Of a DNA stretch of 64,000 nt, positions 50,748 to 59,785 are shown one piece after another (position 1 is the stretch's first letter; each line of letters opens with the position of its first letter). Position numbers and translations under genes: made by a program. The DNA comes from Citrobacter rodentium NBRC 105723 = DSM 16636 (GTDB taxonomy: Bacteria; Pseudomonadota; Gammaproteobacteria; Enterobacterales; Enterobacteriaceae). Where the stretch lies: assembly GCF_021278985.1 (NCBI RefSeq), contig NZ_CP082833.1:62001-126000 (forward strand). Direction: 5' to 3'. The notes beneath the pieces were generated by a model. That model saw only the letters and a program-made list of their open reading frames with translations, was not told where the DNA came from and did not search any database.

Positions 50748-51234
50748 AGTATTCACCTTCTGTCCATATAGGTTTTGATTGAAATCAGGAAACCACGCAC
50801 ATTTTAACAACATTACAGAAATATCGTTTCAACCCTGTAACTATGCACAAATGTTAAATTTACCTCTCACGGGGTAGGTTTAACTTTATTGAAACGAGAA
50901 AAAATGCCTGAAGAAGCGATTCAGTTGCATGTTTATGCAAATAAATTAGATTAAAATTTAAATTATTACCGAAAAAAGTATTTCAGAGGGTATAAAGGGG
51001 GTAGTTACATCTGCTCTCTTTTTATGCAACTCGTCATCAACCATTCATAAACCAGGTGCATTCCACTGCGCGTACCATTATTCTGATCCGGACAAAAGAG
51101 CTTCGGCGACATTTTATAAACCACAACCGTAAACAAAATAATACAACAAACGGAATTGCAAACTTACACGCGCATCCTGCGTTATTAACAGATAAACGCT
51201 CATCAAAGAAAGAGCGCACCACACACGAGGTTTC
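50748..51234. other. Long A/T-rich region between pdhR and aroP
   Basis: About 490 bases without a credible gene, rich in A and T compared with the flanks. CGTAAA and AATACA six bases apart (51128-51145) match a TyrR box at 9 of 12 positions, in keeping with known TyrR repression of E. coli aroP. I could not place the aroP promoter with certainty. Confidence 0.4.
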
Positions 51235-52608
51235 ATGATGGACAGTCAGCAGCACGGCGAGCAGCTTAAGCGCGGGCTTAAAAACCGCCATATCCAGCTA
51301 ATCGCGCTGGGCGGCGCGATAGGAACAGGCCTGTTCCTGGGCAGCGCCTCCGTTATCCAGTCTGCCGGGCCCGGTATCATTCTGGGTTACGCGATTGCAG
51401 GTTTTATCGCTTTTCTGATTATGCGCCAGCTGGGCGAGATGGTGGTTGAGGAGCCGGTTGCCGGTTCATTCAGCCATTTTGCCTATAAATACTGGGGCGG
51501 CTTTGCTGGCTTCGCATCGGGCTGGAACTACTGGGTGCTGTATGTGCTGGTCGCAATGGCGGAACTGACCGCCGTCGGAAAATACATTCAGTTCTGGTAT
51601 CCGGAGATCCCGACATGGGTTTCCGCCGCCGCGTTCTTTATCCTCATCAACGCCATCAACCTGACCAACGTTAAAGTGTTCGGCGAAATGGAGTTCTGGT
51701 TCGCCATCATCAAAGTGATCGCCGTGGTGGCGATGATTCTGTTCGGCGGCTGGCTGCTGTTCAGCGGCAACGGCGGACCGCAGGCGACCGTGCGCAACCT
51801 GTGGGAACAGGGCGGCTTCCTGCCCCACGGCATGACCGGTTTGGTCATGATGATGGCAATCATCATGTTCTCCTTCGGCGGTCTGGAGCTGGTGGGCATC
51901 ACCGCGGCGGAAGCCGATAACCCGGAACAGAGCATTCCGAAAGCCACCAATCAGGTGATTTACCGTATTCTGATTTTCTATGTGGGTTCGCTGGCAGTGC
52001 TGCTTTCCCTGCTGCCGTGGACGCGGGTTACCGCCGACACCAGCCCGTTTGTCCTTATCTTCCACGAGCTGGGCGACACCTTTGTAGCGAATGCGCTGAA
52101 CATCGTGGTGCTGACCGCGGCGCTGTCGGTCTATAACAGCTGCGTCTACTGTAACAGCCGTATGCTGTTTGGCCTGGCGCAGCAGGGCAACGCACCAAAA
52201 GCGCTGCTCTCCGTCGATAAGCGCGGTGTGCCGGTCAATACCATTCTGGTCTCCGCGCTGGTTACTGCGCTGTGCGTACTGATCAACTATATGGCCCCGG
52301 AATCAGCGTTCGGCCTGCTGATGGCGCTGGTGGTTTCCGCGCTGGTGATCAACTGGGCGATGATTAGCCTTGCGCACATCAAGTTCCGCCGCGCCAAACA
52401 GCAGCAGGGCGTGAAAACCCGTTTCCCGGCCCTGCTTTATCCGCTGGGGAACTGGATCTGCCTGCTGTTTATGGCTGCGGTGCTGGTGATTATGTTAATC
52501 ACGCCGGGAATGGCAATCTCGGTCTATTTAATCCCGGTATGGCTGCTGATCCTGGGCGTTGGCTACCTGTGCAAACAAAAGACGGCAAAAACGGTTAAAG
52601 CGCATTAA
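51235..52608 (+). CDS. aroP: Aromatic amino acid permease AroP
   Basis: AroP is a proton-coupled inner-membrane importer of phenylalanine, tyrosine and tryptophan. The 457-residue length equals E. coli, with about 12 membrane segments of the APC family. The substrate-binding signature is IALGGAIGTGLFLGSASVIQ near residue 23. GGLELVGITAAEADNPEQSI and CVYCNSRMLFGLAQQGNAPK are also conserved. Two adjacent ATG codons are possible starts; the first is used, preceded by CGAGG. Confidence 0.96.
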   Translation: MMDSQQHGEQLKRGLKNRHIQLIALGGAIGTGLFLGSASVIQSAGPGIILGYAIAGFIAFLIMRQLGEMVVEEPVAGSFSHFAYKYWGGFAGFASGWNYWVLYVLVAMAELTAVGKYIQFWYPEIPTWVSAAAFFILINAINLTNVKVFGEMEFWFAIIKVIAVVAMILFGGWLLFSGNGGPQATVRNLWEQGGFLPHGMTGLVMMMAIIMFSFGGLELVGITAAEADNPEQSIPKATNQVIYRILIFYVGSLAVLLSLLPWTRVTADTSPFVLIFHELGDTFVANALNIVVLTAALSVYNSCVYCNSRMLFGLAQQGNAPKALLSVDKRGVPVNTILVSALVTALCVLINYMAPESAFGLLMALVVSALVINWAMISLAHIKFRRAKQQQGVKTRFPALLYPLGNWICLLFMAAVLVIMLITPGMAISVYLIPVWLLILGVGYLCKQKTAKTVKAH

Positions 52609-52767
52609 TCCCCCTCGCCCTCACCCGTCTGCCGGTTGAGGGTTGTTATCTGCCTCACACTTTCCTGCCATTAGCTATTTCGTCCATATCAGCGGCGCTA
52701 TCCTGCAACGCAATTATTCCTGCGCCGACAAATAATTCTCACCATCACCAGATGGGGAGATGTCTCG

Positions 52768-54174
52768 ATGGATAAGGGTAAACTGTCGGTAAGAGAGAAG
52801 ATTGGTTATGGCATGGGCGACGCCGGATGCAATATTATTTTCGGTGCTATCATGCTGTTTGTTAACTATTTTTATACGGATATTTTTGGTCTGGCTCCCG
52901 CACTGGTCGGCGTGTTGCTACTCTCGGTCCGCGTGATTGACGCTGTAACCGATCCGGTGATGGGCGCCATTGCCGACCGAACCCAGAGCAAATATGGCCG
53001 TTTTCGCCCCTGGCTGCTGTGGATCGCCTTCCCCTACGCGCTGTTCAGCATCCTGATGTTCACCACCCCTGACTGGTCATATAACAGCAAGGTTATCTAT
53101 GCGTTTGTCACCTATTTCCTGCTGTCAATCACCTATACCGCCATTAACATACCTTACTGCTCGTTAGGCGGGGTCATAACCAACGATCCGAAGGAGCGCG
53201 TGGCCTGCCAGTCTTATCGTTTTGTTTTAGTCGGCATTGCGACGCTGCTGCTGTCGCTTACCCTGCTGCCGATGGTCGACTGGTTCGGCGGCGGCGACAA
53301 GGCGAAAGGCTACCAGATGGCGATGACCGTACTGGCGATTATCGGCATGTGCATGTTCCTGTTCTGCTTTGCCACCGTCCGCGAACGCGTGCGCCCTGCC
53401 GTTCCCACGCACGATGACATGAAGAACGATTTTAAAGACGTCTGGAAGAACGATCAGTGGGTGCGCATTCTGCTGCTGACGCTGTGCAACGTCTGCCCCG
53501 GCTTTATTCGCATGGCGGCAACCATGTACTACGTCACGTGGGTGATGGGACAAAGCACCCATTTCGCCACGCTGTTTATCAGCCTGGGCGTGGTCGGCAT
53601 GATGATTGGCAGTATGCTGGCGAAAGTGCTGACCGACCGCTGGTGCAAACTGAAAGTGTTCTTCTGGACCAACATCGCGCTGGCTCTCTTCTCCTGCGCG
53701 TTTTACTTCTTCGACCCGAAAACCACCGCGTTGATTGTCGTACTCTACTTCCTGCTGAATATTCTGCATCAGATCCCGTCGCCGCTGCACTGGTCGCTGA
53801 TGGCGGACGTTGACGACTACGGCGAATGGAAAACCGGCAAACGTATCACCGGCATCAGCTTCTCCGGTAATCTGTTCTTCCTGAAGCTCGGTCTGGCGAT
53901 TGCCGGGGCGATGGTCGGCTTTCTGCTCTCCTGGTACGGCTACGACGCCGGAGCGAAAGCCCAGAGCGACACGGCGATCAACGGCATAGTACTGCTGTTT
54001 ACGGTTATTCCGGGGGTGGGTTATCTCATTACCGCAGGCGTGGTTCGTCTGCTGAAGGTTGACCGCGAACTGATGAAACAGATTCAGGACGATCTGGAAA
54101 AGCGCCGCGTCAACTACCGCGAGCTTAATGAATATCAGGAACTGAAAGCCACTGAAAGCGTAAGGAAAGCCTAA
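52768..54174 (+). CDS. GPH-family sugar:cation symporter
   Basis: A 468-residue inner-membrane protein with about 12 hydrophobic segments, of the glycoside-pentoside-hexuronide group (like MelB, YicJ and XynT). Family motifs are GYGMGDAGCNIIFG at the N-terminus and RVIDAVTDPVMGAIADRTQS, followed by YGRFRPWLLW. It overlaps the GH43 gene by one base (TAATG), so the likely cargo is an arabinose- or xylose-containing oligosaccharide that the hydrolase cleaves in the cytoplasm. No adjacent regulator is seen. This pair is not at this position in E. coli K-12 as I recall it. Confidence 0.85.
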   Translation: MDKGKLSVREKIGYGMGDAGCNIIFGAIMLFVNYFYTDIFGLAPALVGVLLLSVRVIDAVTDPVMGAIADRTQSKYGRFRPWLLWIAFPYALFSILMFTTPDWSYNSKVIYAFVTYFLLSITYTAINIPYCSLGGVITNDPKERVACQSYRFVLVGIATLLLSLTLLPMVDWFGGGDKAKGYQMAMTVLAIIGMCMFLFCFATVRERVRPAVPTHDDMKNDFKDVWKNDQWVRILLLTLCNVCPGFIRMAATMYYVTWVMGQSTHFATLFISLGVVGMMIGSMLAKVLTDRWCKLKVFFWTNIALALFSCAFYFFDPKTTALIVVLYFLLNILHQIPSPLHWSLMADVDDYGEWKTGKRITGISFSGNLFFLKLGLAIAGAMVGFLLSWYGYDAGAKAQSDTAINGIVLLFTVIPGVGYLITAGVVRLLKVDRELMKQIQDDLEKRRVNYRELNEYQELKATESVRKA

Positions 54175-55124
54175 TGCCAAACTGGCCAAACCCATTTATT
54201 GAGCAACGCGCCGACCCGTTTATCCTGCGAGACGGTAGTGACTACTACTTTATTGCCTCGGTGCCGGAATATGACCGGCTGGAAATCCGCCGGGCGGCCT
54301 CTCTGGAAGGTCTGCGCAACGCGGAACCGGTTGTCGTCTGGCGTAAACCGGAAACCGGCCCGATGTGCGAACTGATCTGGGCACCGGAAATTCATCGTAT
54401 CAACGGTAAGTGGTATATCTATTTCGCCGCTGCCCATACTCAGGCGCTCGACAAACTGGGGATGTTCCAGCACCGGATGTACGCGCTGGAATGTGCCGAT
54501 GCCGACCCGCTCACCGGCCTCTGGCGCGAGAAGGGCCAGATAAAAACTCCGTTTGATACCTTTGCGCTGGATGCCACCACGTTTCATCATCAGGGGAAAC
54601 AGTGGTATCTGTGGGCGCAAAAATCCCCGCATATCGCAGGTAACTCTAACATTTACCTTGCCGAGCTGGAAAACCCGTGGACGCTCAAGGGCGAGCCGGT
54701 GATGCTCAGCCAACCGGAATATGACTGGGAGTGTCGGGGCTTTTGGGTCAACGAAGGTCCGGCGGTGCTCACGCATGGCGACAGGCTGTTCATCAGCTAC
54801 TCCGCCAGCGCAACGGATGAGAACTACTGCATGGGTCTTTTATGGATTGATATGAACGCCGATCCGCAAGACCCGGCGAACTGGCATAAATCGCCGCGTC
54901 CGGTCTTTGCCACCAGCTATGAAAATCGTCAGTACGGGCCGGGGCATAACAGCTTTACGCAAACGCCGGAAGGGGAAGATGTGCTGGTATATCACGCGCG
55001 CAACTACACCGAAATCGAGGGCGATCCACTCTACGATCCTAACCGTCATACCCGTCTGAAGCTGGTTCGCTGGGACGAAAACGGAATGCCGGATTTTGGT
55101 ATTCCGCCCGCGGATACTCTCTGA
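54174..55124 (+). CDS. Glycoside hydrolase family 43 protein
   Basis: A 316-residue five-bladed propeller hydrolase without a signal peptide, so cytoplasmic. The three GH43 acidic positions can be seen. The general base is D14 in EQRADPFILRDG, the pKa-modulating Asp is in FALDATTFHHQG, and the general acid Glu is in WVNEGPAVL. The likely activity is alpha-L-arabinofuranosidase or beta-xylosidase, removing non-reducing terminal pentoses; sequence alone does not choose. It is translationally coupled to the symporter and followed by a BIME array. Confidence 0.83.
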   Translation: MPNWPNPFIEQRADPFILRDGSDYYFIASVPEYDRLEIRRAASLEGLRNAEPVVVWRKPETGPMCELIWAPEIHRINGKWYIYFAAAHTQALDKLGMFQHRMYALECADADPLTGLWREKGQIKTPFDTFALDATTFHHQGKQWYLWAQKSPHIAGNSNIYLAELENPWTLKGEPVMLSQPEYDWECRGFWVNEGPAVLTHGDRLFISYSASATDENYCMGLLWIDMNADPQDPANWHKSPRPVFATSYENRQYGPGHNSFTQTPEGEDVLVYHARNYTEIEGDPLYDPNRHTRLKLVRWDENGMPDFGIPPADTL

Positions 55125-55352
55125 AACGCAGCCCGGCGGCGCTACGCTGTCGGGCATGTCGGCCCGCCGGCAAAAATTAGCTACTCCAGGCCGAATCCCG
55201 TAGGCCGGATAAGCGTAGCGCCATCCGGCAAAAATTAGCTACTCCTGGCCGGATCCTGTAGGCCGGATAAGCGCAGCGCCATCCGGCAAAAATTAGCTAC
55301 TCCAGACCGAATCCTGTAGGCCGGATAAGCGTAGCGCCATCCGGCAAAATCT
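55125..55352. repeat. Tandem BIME array with 58-base period
   Basis: Units starting TAGGCCGGATAAGCG recur at 55201, 55259 and 55317, each 58 bases apart, with a partial unit at 55165-55200. Each has a REP hairpin (GGCCGGATAAGCG ... GCGCCATCCGGC) followed by the constant linker AAAAATTAGCTACTCC and a second short arm. A more diverged hairpin lies directly after the GH43 stop. Confidence 0.85.
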
Positions 55353-55356
55353 GACG

Positions 55357-56211
55357 CTACACCAGCGCCCCGTAAATAGTCAGAAACGCAATGGCCACCA
55401 CCCCAACCAGGGAAGTTTTCTTGGCCATCGATACTGCCGCTTTCGGCGTCCCAACCTTATCGGTATGCGGCTCTCGCGCCAGCGAGAACTGCGCCAGACG
55501 GGTTACCACCTGATACTGGGCGGTATGCAAATCGGTAAGGGATGCGAACCAGGCCGGCAGCGCTTTCTCACCGTGGCCGATCAACGCATAAACCACGCCT
55601 GCCAGACGTACCGGGATCCAGTCCAGCACGTGAAGAATAGCGTCAATGCCGGACTGCAAACGCTCATGGGGCGTCAGGTAGCGCGCCAGCCAGGACTGCC
55701 AGGCGCGCAGGAAGGCGTAACCCACCAGCAGCACAGGCCCGACGGTTCCGCCGACAATCAGCCAGAACAGCGGCGCGAGGTAAAAACGAAAGTTAATCCA
55801 CAGCAGCGCATTTTGCAGCTCACGCAAAAATTCACGCTCATCGCAGCCCGGCGGAACGCCGTGAATCATAGTTAGTTCGCTGGCCATCGCCGTACGGGCG
55901 TGCGCATCGTCGCGCGACGCCGCGGTAAGATAGGCGTGATAGTGCATTCGCACTTTCCCCGCCCCAATACACAGCAGCCCAATCAAAATCCACGCGACAA
56001 TCGTCGGTACGTTAAATAGCAGGCCGTCCAGCGCGCGCAGCAGCAGAAACGTTAACGCCATCGCAATCAGCGTCATCCCCAGCGTCCGCACCATCGAAAA
56101 GCGTTTAACTCGCCGGAAAAAGGCCTCCAGGCGGTGATCGAACTGCCAGTGTTCTCCCAGCTTAAACAGGCGCTCAATCAGCAGCACCAGAAGTGTCGTA
56201 AACAGCGTCAT
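55357..56211 (-). CDS. ampE: AmpE, inner-membrane protein of the ampDE operon
   Basis: A 284-residue membrane protein matching E. coli AmpE in length. It has about four hydrophobic segments, such as TLLVLLIERLF at the N-terminus, LGMTLIAMALTFLLLRAL and LAPLFWLIVGGTVGPVLL, plus one at the C-terminus. The family resembles CobD-type membrane proteins and has been called a sensory protein in beta-lactamase control; its role is not settled. It overlaps ampD by four bases, so the two are coupled. Confidence 0.93.
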   Translation of the reverse strand: MTLFTTLLVLLIERLFKLGEHWQFDHRLEAFFRRVKRFSMVRTLGMTLIAMALTFLLLRALDGLLFNVPTIVAWILIGLLCIGAGKVRMHYHAYLTAASRDDAHARTAMASELTMIHGVPPGCDEREFLRELQNALLWINFRFYLAPLFWLIVGGTVGPVLLVGYAFLRAWQSWLARYLTPHERLQSGIDAILHVLDWIPVRLAGVVYALIGHGEKALPAWFASLTDLHTAQYQVVTRLAQFSLAREPHTDKVGTPKAAVSMAKKTSLVGVVAIAFLTIYGALV

Positions 56212-56771
56212 GTCATCTCCTTATCTGACGAGGGGGTGACCAGAGCGCGAAACCTTGTCCAGTCAAAGGCTGGCCCCGGGTCGGTCTTACGCTCAGGCGC
56301 AATATCACAATGTCCGGTTGTGTTATCGGCAATGGCCGGGTAATGTGTAATCAGGGTGCGGGTAATTGCCGCCAGCTGTTGATATTGCGCATCGGTATAG
56401 GCCAGCGTATCGGTCCCTTCCAGCTCAATGCCTATCGAAAAATCATTACAGCGCTCGCGGCCGCGATAATGCGAAACGCCAGCGTGCCACGCGCGCTTAT
56501 CGAAAGGAACATACTGAACGATTTCACCGTCGCGGCGAATCAGACAATGGGCCGAAACGCGCAGATGGGCAATTTCAGCAAAAAAGGGATGTGCGGCTGG
56601 ATCAATTGTTCCGCTGAATAAGGCATCAATCCACGGACCGCCGAATTCACCGGGCGGCAGGCTGATATTGTGCACCACCAGCAGAGAAGGATTTTCGTCA
56701 TCCGGGCGGCAATCGTAATGGGGAGAAGGGACGCGCCGCGCCTCTGCCAGCCAGCCCTTGTCTAACAACAT
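56208..56771 (-). CDS. ampD: 1,6-anhydro-N-acetylmuramyl-L-alanine amidase AmpD
   Basis: AmpD is a cytoplasmic zinc amidase that cuts the peptide from 1,6-anhydroMurNAc during cell-wall recycling. Where an ampR-ampC pair exists, loss of AmpD derepresses AmpC. The protein is 187 residues, as in Citrobacter freundii, with E. coli slightly shorter. Zinc ligands are H34 (VVHNISLPPG), the His in TGHCDIAPERKTDPGP near 154 and the Asp near 164. No ampC or ampR lies in this window. Confidence 0.96.
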   Translation of the reverse strand: MLLDKGWLAEARRVPSPHYDCRPDDENPSLLVVHNISLPPGEFGGPWIDALFSGTIDPAAHPFFAEIAHLRVSAHCLIRRDGEIVQYVPFDKRAWHAGVSHYRGRERCNDFSIGIELEGTDTLAYTDAQYQQLAAITRTLITHYPAIADNTTGHCDIAPERKTDPGPAFDWTRFRALVTPSSDKEMT

Positions 56772-56858
56772 GCAGGTTCTCCTTTTGAGTGGTGCTGATA
56801 GCCGCTTCAGAGTAGCATGTTTCCACCTTATGATTCGTTAGCAATTTGGAGTTTTATC

Positions 56859-57752
56859 ATGCCGCCTCGCCGTTATAACCCTGACTACCGACGTGACGCG
56901 CTGTTGGAACGCATTAATCTGGATATCCCTGCCGCTGTCGCCCAGGCGCTGCGTGAAGATTTAGGTGGTGAAGTGGATGCCGGTAACGATATTACGGCAC
57001 AGCTTTTGCCGGAAAATACTCGCGCTCACGCGACCGTTATCACCCGTGAAAACGGCGTTTTTTGTGGCAAACGCTGGGTGGAAGAAGTGTTTATTCAACT
57101 GGCGGGCGACGACGTCACGCTAATCTGGCACGTCGAGGATGGCGACAGCATCAGCGCCAGTCAGCCACTGTTTGAGCTGGAGGGACCCGCCCGAATCCTG
57201 CTGACCGGCGAGCGCACCGCGCTGAACTTTGTGCAGACGCTCTCCGGCGTCGCAAGCGAAGTGCGCAAGTATGTCGATCTGCTGGCGGGAACGAAAACGC
57301 AGCTGCTGGATACGCGTAAAACCCTGCCGGGCCTGCGCACTGCGCTGAAATACGCCGTGCTGTGCGGCGGTGGCGCCAATCACCGGCTGGGGCTTTCTGA
57401 CGCGTTCCTGATCAAAGAGAATCACATTATCGCCTCCGGCTCAGTCCGTCAGGCGGTGGAAAAGGCGTTCTGGCTGCACCCTGACGTCCCGGTTGAGGTT
57501 GAAGTCGAAAACCTTGATGAACTGGACGAGGCCCTGAAAGCCGGCGCTGACATCATCATGCTGGATAACTTCGAAACCGAGCAGATGCGTGAAGCGGTGA
57601 AACGCGCCAACGGCCAGGCGCGCCTGGAGGTCTCCGGCAACGTCACCGACGCGACGCTGCGTGAATTTGCCGAAACCGGCGTCGACTTTATTTCCGTCGG
57701 CGCGCTGACGAAACACGTGCGTGCGCTCGACCTCTCAATGCGCTTTCGTTAA
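56859..57752 (+). CDS. nadC: Quinolinate phosphoribosyltransferase
   Basis: NadC makes nicotinate mononucleotide from quinolinate and PRPP in de novo NAD synthesis. The 297 residues equal E. coli when starting at MPPRRYNPDYRRDALL. A longer frame from an ATG at 56817 adds 14 residues that the family lacks. Substrate-binding arginine and lysine residues lie in LLDTRKTLPGLRTALKYAV, CGGGANHRLGLSDAFLIKEN and VEVEVENLDELDEAL. Divergent from ampDE. Confidence 0.95.
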   Translation: MPPRRYNPDYRRDALLERINLDIPAAVAQALREDLGGEVDAGNDITAQLLPENTRAHATVITRENGVFCGKRWVEEVFIQLAGDDVTLIWHVEDGDSISASQPLFELEGPARILLTGERTALNFVQTLSGVASEVRKYVDLLAGTKTQLLDTRKTLPGLRTALKYAVLCGGGANHRLGLSDAFLIKENHIIASGSVRQAVEKAFWLHPDVPVEVEVENLDELDEALKAGADIIMLDNFETEQMREAVKRANGQARLEVSGNVTDATLREFAETGVDFISVGALTKHVRALDLSMRFR

Positions 57753-57759
57753 TCCTCTT

Positions 57760-57812
57760 TGCCCGGTGGCGCTGACGCTGACCGGGCCACTCCGCCATCC
57801 GGCACTTTTTCG
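57760..57812. repeat. REP-like element after nadC
   Basis: TTTGCCCGGTGGCGCTGACG and CCGGGCCACTCCGCCATCCGGCA form a diverged REP pair in the 198-base nadC-ppdD gap. Confidence 0.6.
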
Positions 57813-57950
57813 AGCCGCCTCGTAAAAGCATTGTCCGGTGATGAAACGCCGACAGATTCCTCTGAACCCGGATTCCCGATTCTCCTTTTGCCGTTCGCTA
57901 ATCCCGATCGCGTTTGCCAAAGTTGCCTCCGCTAACTCAAGGAGCGACCA

Positions 57951-58403
57951 ATGGATAAACAACGTGGATTCACCCTTATTGAACTGATGGTGGTGATCGG
58001 CATTATCGCGATTCTCAGCGCCATCGGCATTCCGGCGTACCAGAACTATCTGCGCAAGGCTGCGCTCACGGACATACTGCAAACCTTCGTCCCCTACCGC
58101 ACCGCCGTTGAACTTTGCGCGCTGGAACATGGCGGCGTCGCGACCTGCGATGCAGGAAGTAACGGCATTCCCGCCCCGACCACCACCCGCTACGTCTCGG
58201 CCATGAGCGTGGCGAAGGGAGTGGTTTCAATGAGCGGCCAGGAAAGTTTGAACGGGCTCAGCGTGGTCATGACGCCGGTCTGGGATAACGCTAACGGCAT
58301 AACGGGCTGGACGCGCAGCTGCGCGATTCAGAATGACGGCGCGTTGCAGCAGGCCTGTGAAGACGTTTTTCGCTTTGATGCCAACGCAGGAGGTTCAGAA
58401 TGA
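57951..58403 (+). CDS. ppdD: Type IV major prepilin PpdD
   Basis: A 150-residue prepilin, slightly longer than the 146 of E. coli. The prepilin peptidase site is G6-F7 in MDKQRGFTLIELMVVIGIIA, with E11 as the conserved glutamate (+5) and a hydrophobic assembly helix. Cysteines occur at CALEHGGVATC and in SCAIQNDGALQQAC, which could form pilin disulfides. It is first of ppdD-hofB-hofC and overlaps hofB by four bases (ATGA). Confidence 0.93.
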   Translation: MDKQRGFTLIELMVVIGIIAILSAIGIPAYQNYLRKAALTDILQTFVPYRTAVELCALEHGGVATCDAGSNGIPAPTTTRYVSAMSVAKGVVSMSGQESLNGLSVVMTPVWDNANGITGWTRSCAIQNDGALQQACEDVFRFDANAGGSE

Positions 58404-59785
58404 ATACCACGCAGCTAAAAGCGCTTTGCCAGCGCTATCAGGGGATCCTGCTTGACGCCGATAGCGAAGCCGTACACGTCGCCGTAGTGGACGCGCCTTC
58501 CCATCAGCTACTGGATGCCCTGCACTTCGCCACCACCAAACGCATTGAAATTGTCTGCTGGACGCGTCAGCAAATGGAGGGACATCTGCACCAGCCGCAG
58601 CAAACGCTGCCCGCGGTGATACCTGAATCCAGCCTCAGCGCGGCGACGCTACTTGATAAAACGTTACAGGCAGCGCTGACCAGCCGCGCCTCAGATATCC
58701 ACATTGAGCCTGCGGAACATCACTTTCGCATTCGCCTGCGGATAGATGGCGTGCTGCATAGCCTGCCCGATATTGCGAAAGAGACGGGCGTCGCCCTGAC
58801 GGCGCGGCTGAAGGTCCTGAGCCATCTGGACATTGCCGAGCACCGGCTGCCGCAGGATGGTCAGTTCACCGTCGAACTGAACGGCGCCGCCGTCTCGTTT
58901 CGTATTGCCACGCTCCCGTGCCGCCAGGGTGAAAAGGTGGTGCTGCGTCTGCTGCATCAGGTGAACCAGGCGCTGGAGGTTACCGCGCTGGGAATGCACG
59001 ACACGCAGCTTTCCGCCTTTAACCATGCGTTACAGCAGCCGCAGGGGCTGGTGCTGGTCACCGGCCCCACGGGCAGCGGCAAAACGGTGACGCTGTACAG
59101 CGCACTGCAGTCGCGAAACGCGACGGAGGTAAACCTGTGCAGCGTTGAAGATCCGGTGGAGATACCGCTGGAGGGTATTAACCAGACGCAGATCCATCCG
59201 CGCGCCGGACTGACCTTTCAGAGCGTATTACGGGCGCTGTTACGCCAGGACCCGGATGTCATTATGGTCGGTGAGATCCGCGACGGCGAAACGGCGGAAA
59301 TCGCCATTAAAGCGGCGCAAACCGGTCACCTGGTGCTTTCCACGCTGCATACTAACTCCACCTGCGAAGCGCTGGTGCGCCTGCAGCAGATGGGCGTGGC
59401 GCGCTGGATGCTCTCATCGGCGCTAACGCTGGTAGTGGCGCAGCGTCTGGTAAGAAAATTGTGCCCCCACTGTCGCCGCCTCACAGACGATCCTGTCCGT
59501 TTGCCGCAAGCCGTGTGCGCCATGCCCCTGCCCCGCTGGCTGGCGCCGGGCTGTGAGCATTGTTATCACGGCTATTATGGCCGCACGGCGCTGTTTGAAG
59601 TGCTGCCGATAAGCGCCGGGCTGCGCCAGCAGATTGCGAACGGCGCCACGGCAGAAGCTCTGGAAGGGTATGCCAGACAGGCAGGGATGCTCACGCTGTT
59701 TGAAAGCGGCTGCCGCGCCGTTGACCAGGGACTGACGACATTTGAGGAGCTGGTACGCATCCTGGGTATCCCCAATGAGCGCTAA
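58400..59785 (+). CDS. hofB: Type IV pilus assembly ATPase HofB
   Basis: A 461-residue GspE/PilB-family ATPase that powers pilin polymerisation. Walker A is TGPTGSGKTVTLYS, the Asp box is CSVEDPVEIPLEGINQ, Walker B is LLRQDPDVIMVGEIRD, and the His box is TGHLVLSTLHTN. A tetracysteine zinc motif (LCPHC and GCEHC) is intact. The N-terminal domain is shorter than that of PilB, as in E. coli. It overlaps both ppdD and hofC. Confidence 0.94.
   Translation: MNTTQLKALCQRYQGILLDADSEAVHVAVVDAPSHQLLDALHFATTKRIEIVCWTRQQMEGHLHQPQQTLPAVIPESSLSAATLLDKTLQAALTSRASDIHIEPAEHHFRIRLRIDGVLHSLPDIAKETGVALTARLKVLSHLDIAEHRLPQDGQFTVELNGAAVSFRIATLPCRQGEKVVLRLLHQVNQALEVTALGMHDTQLSAFNHALQQPQGLVLVTGPTGSGKTVTLYSALQSRNATEVNLCSVEDPVEIPLEGINQTQIHPRAGLTFQSVLRALLRQDPDVIMVGEIRDGETAEIAIKAAQTGHLVLSTLHTNSTCEALVRLQQMGVARWMLSSALTLVVAQRLVRKLCPHCRRLTDDPVRLPQAVCAMPLPRWLAPGCEHCYHGYYGRTALFEVLPISAGLRQQIANGATAEALEGYARQAGMLTLFESGCRAVDQGLTTFEELVRILGIPNER

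Noticed and set aside
52616..52642. CCCTCA / TGAGGG inverted repeat after aroP as a terminator
   Set aside because: The stem is interrupted, the loop is long and only a short TTGTT follows, so support is too weak to list as a feature.
55165..55350. Regular repeats resembling a small CRISPR array
   Set aside because: Repeat and spacer parts are both conserved between units and the repeats are REP hairpins; there are no cas genes nearby.
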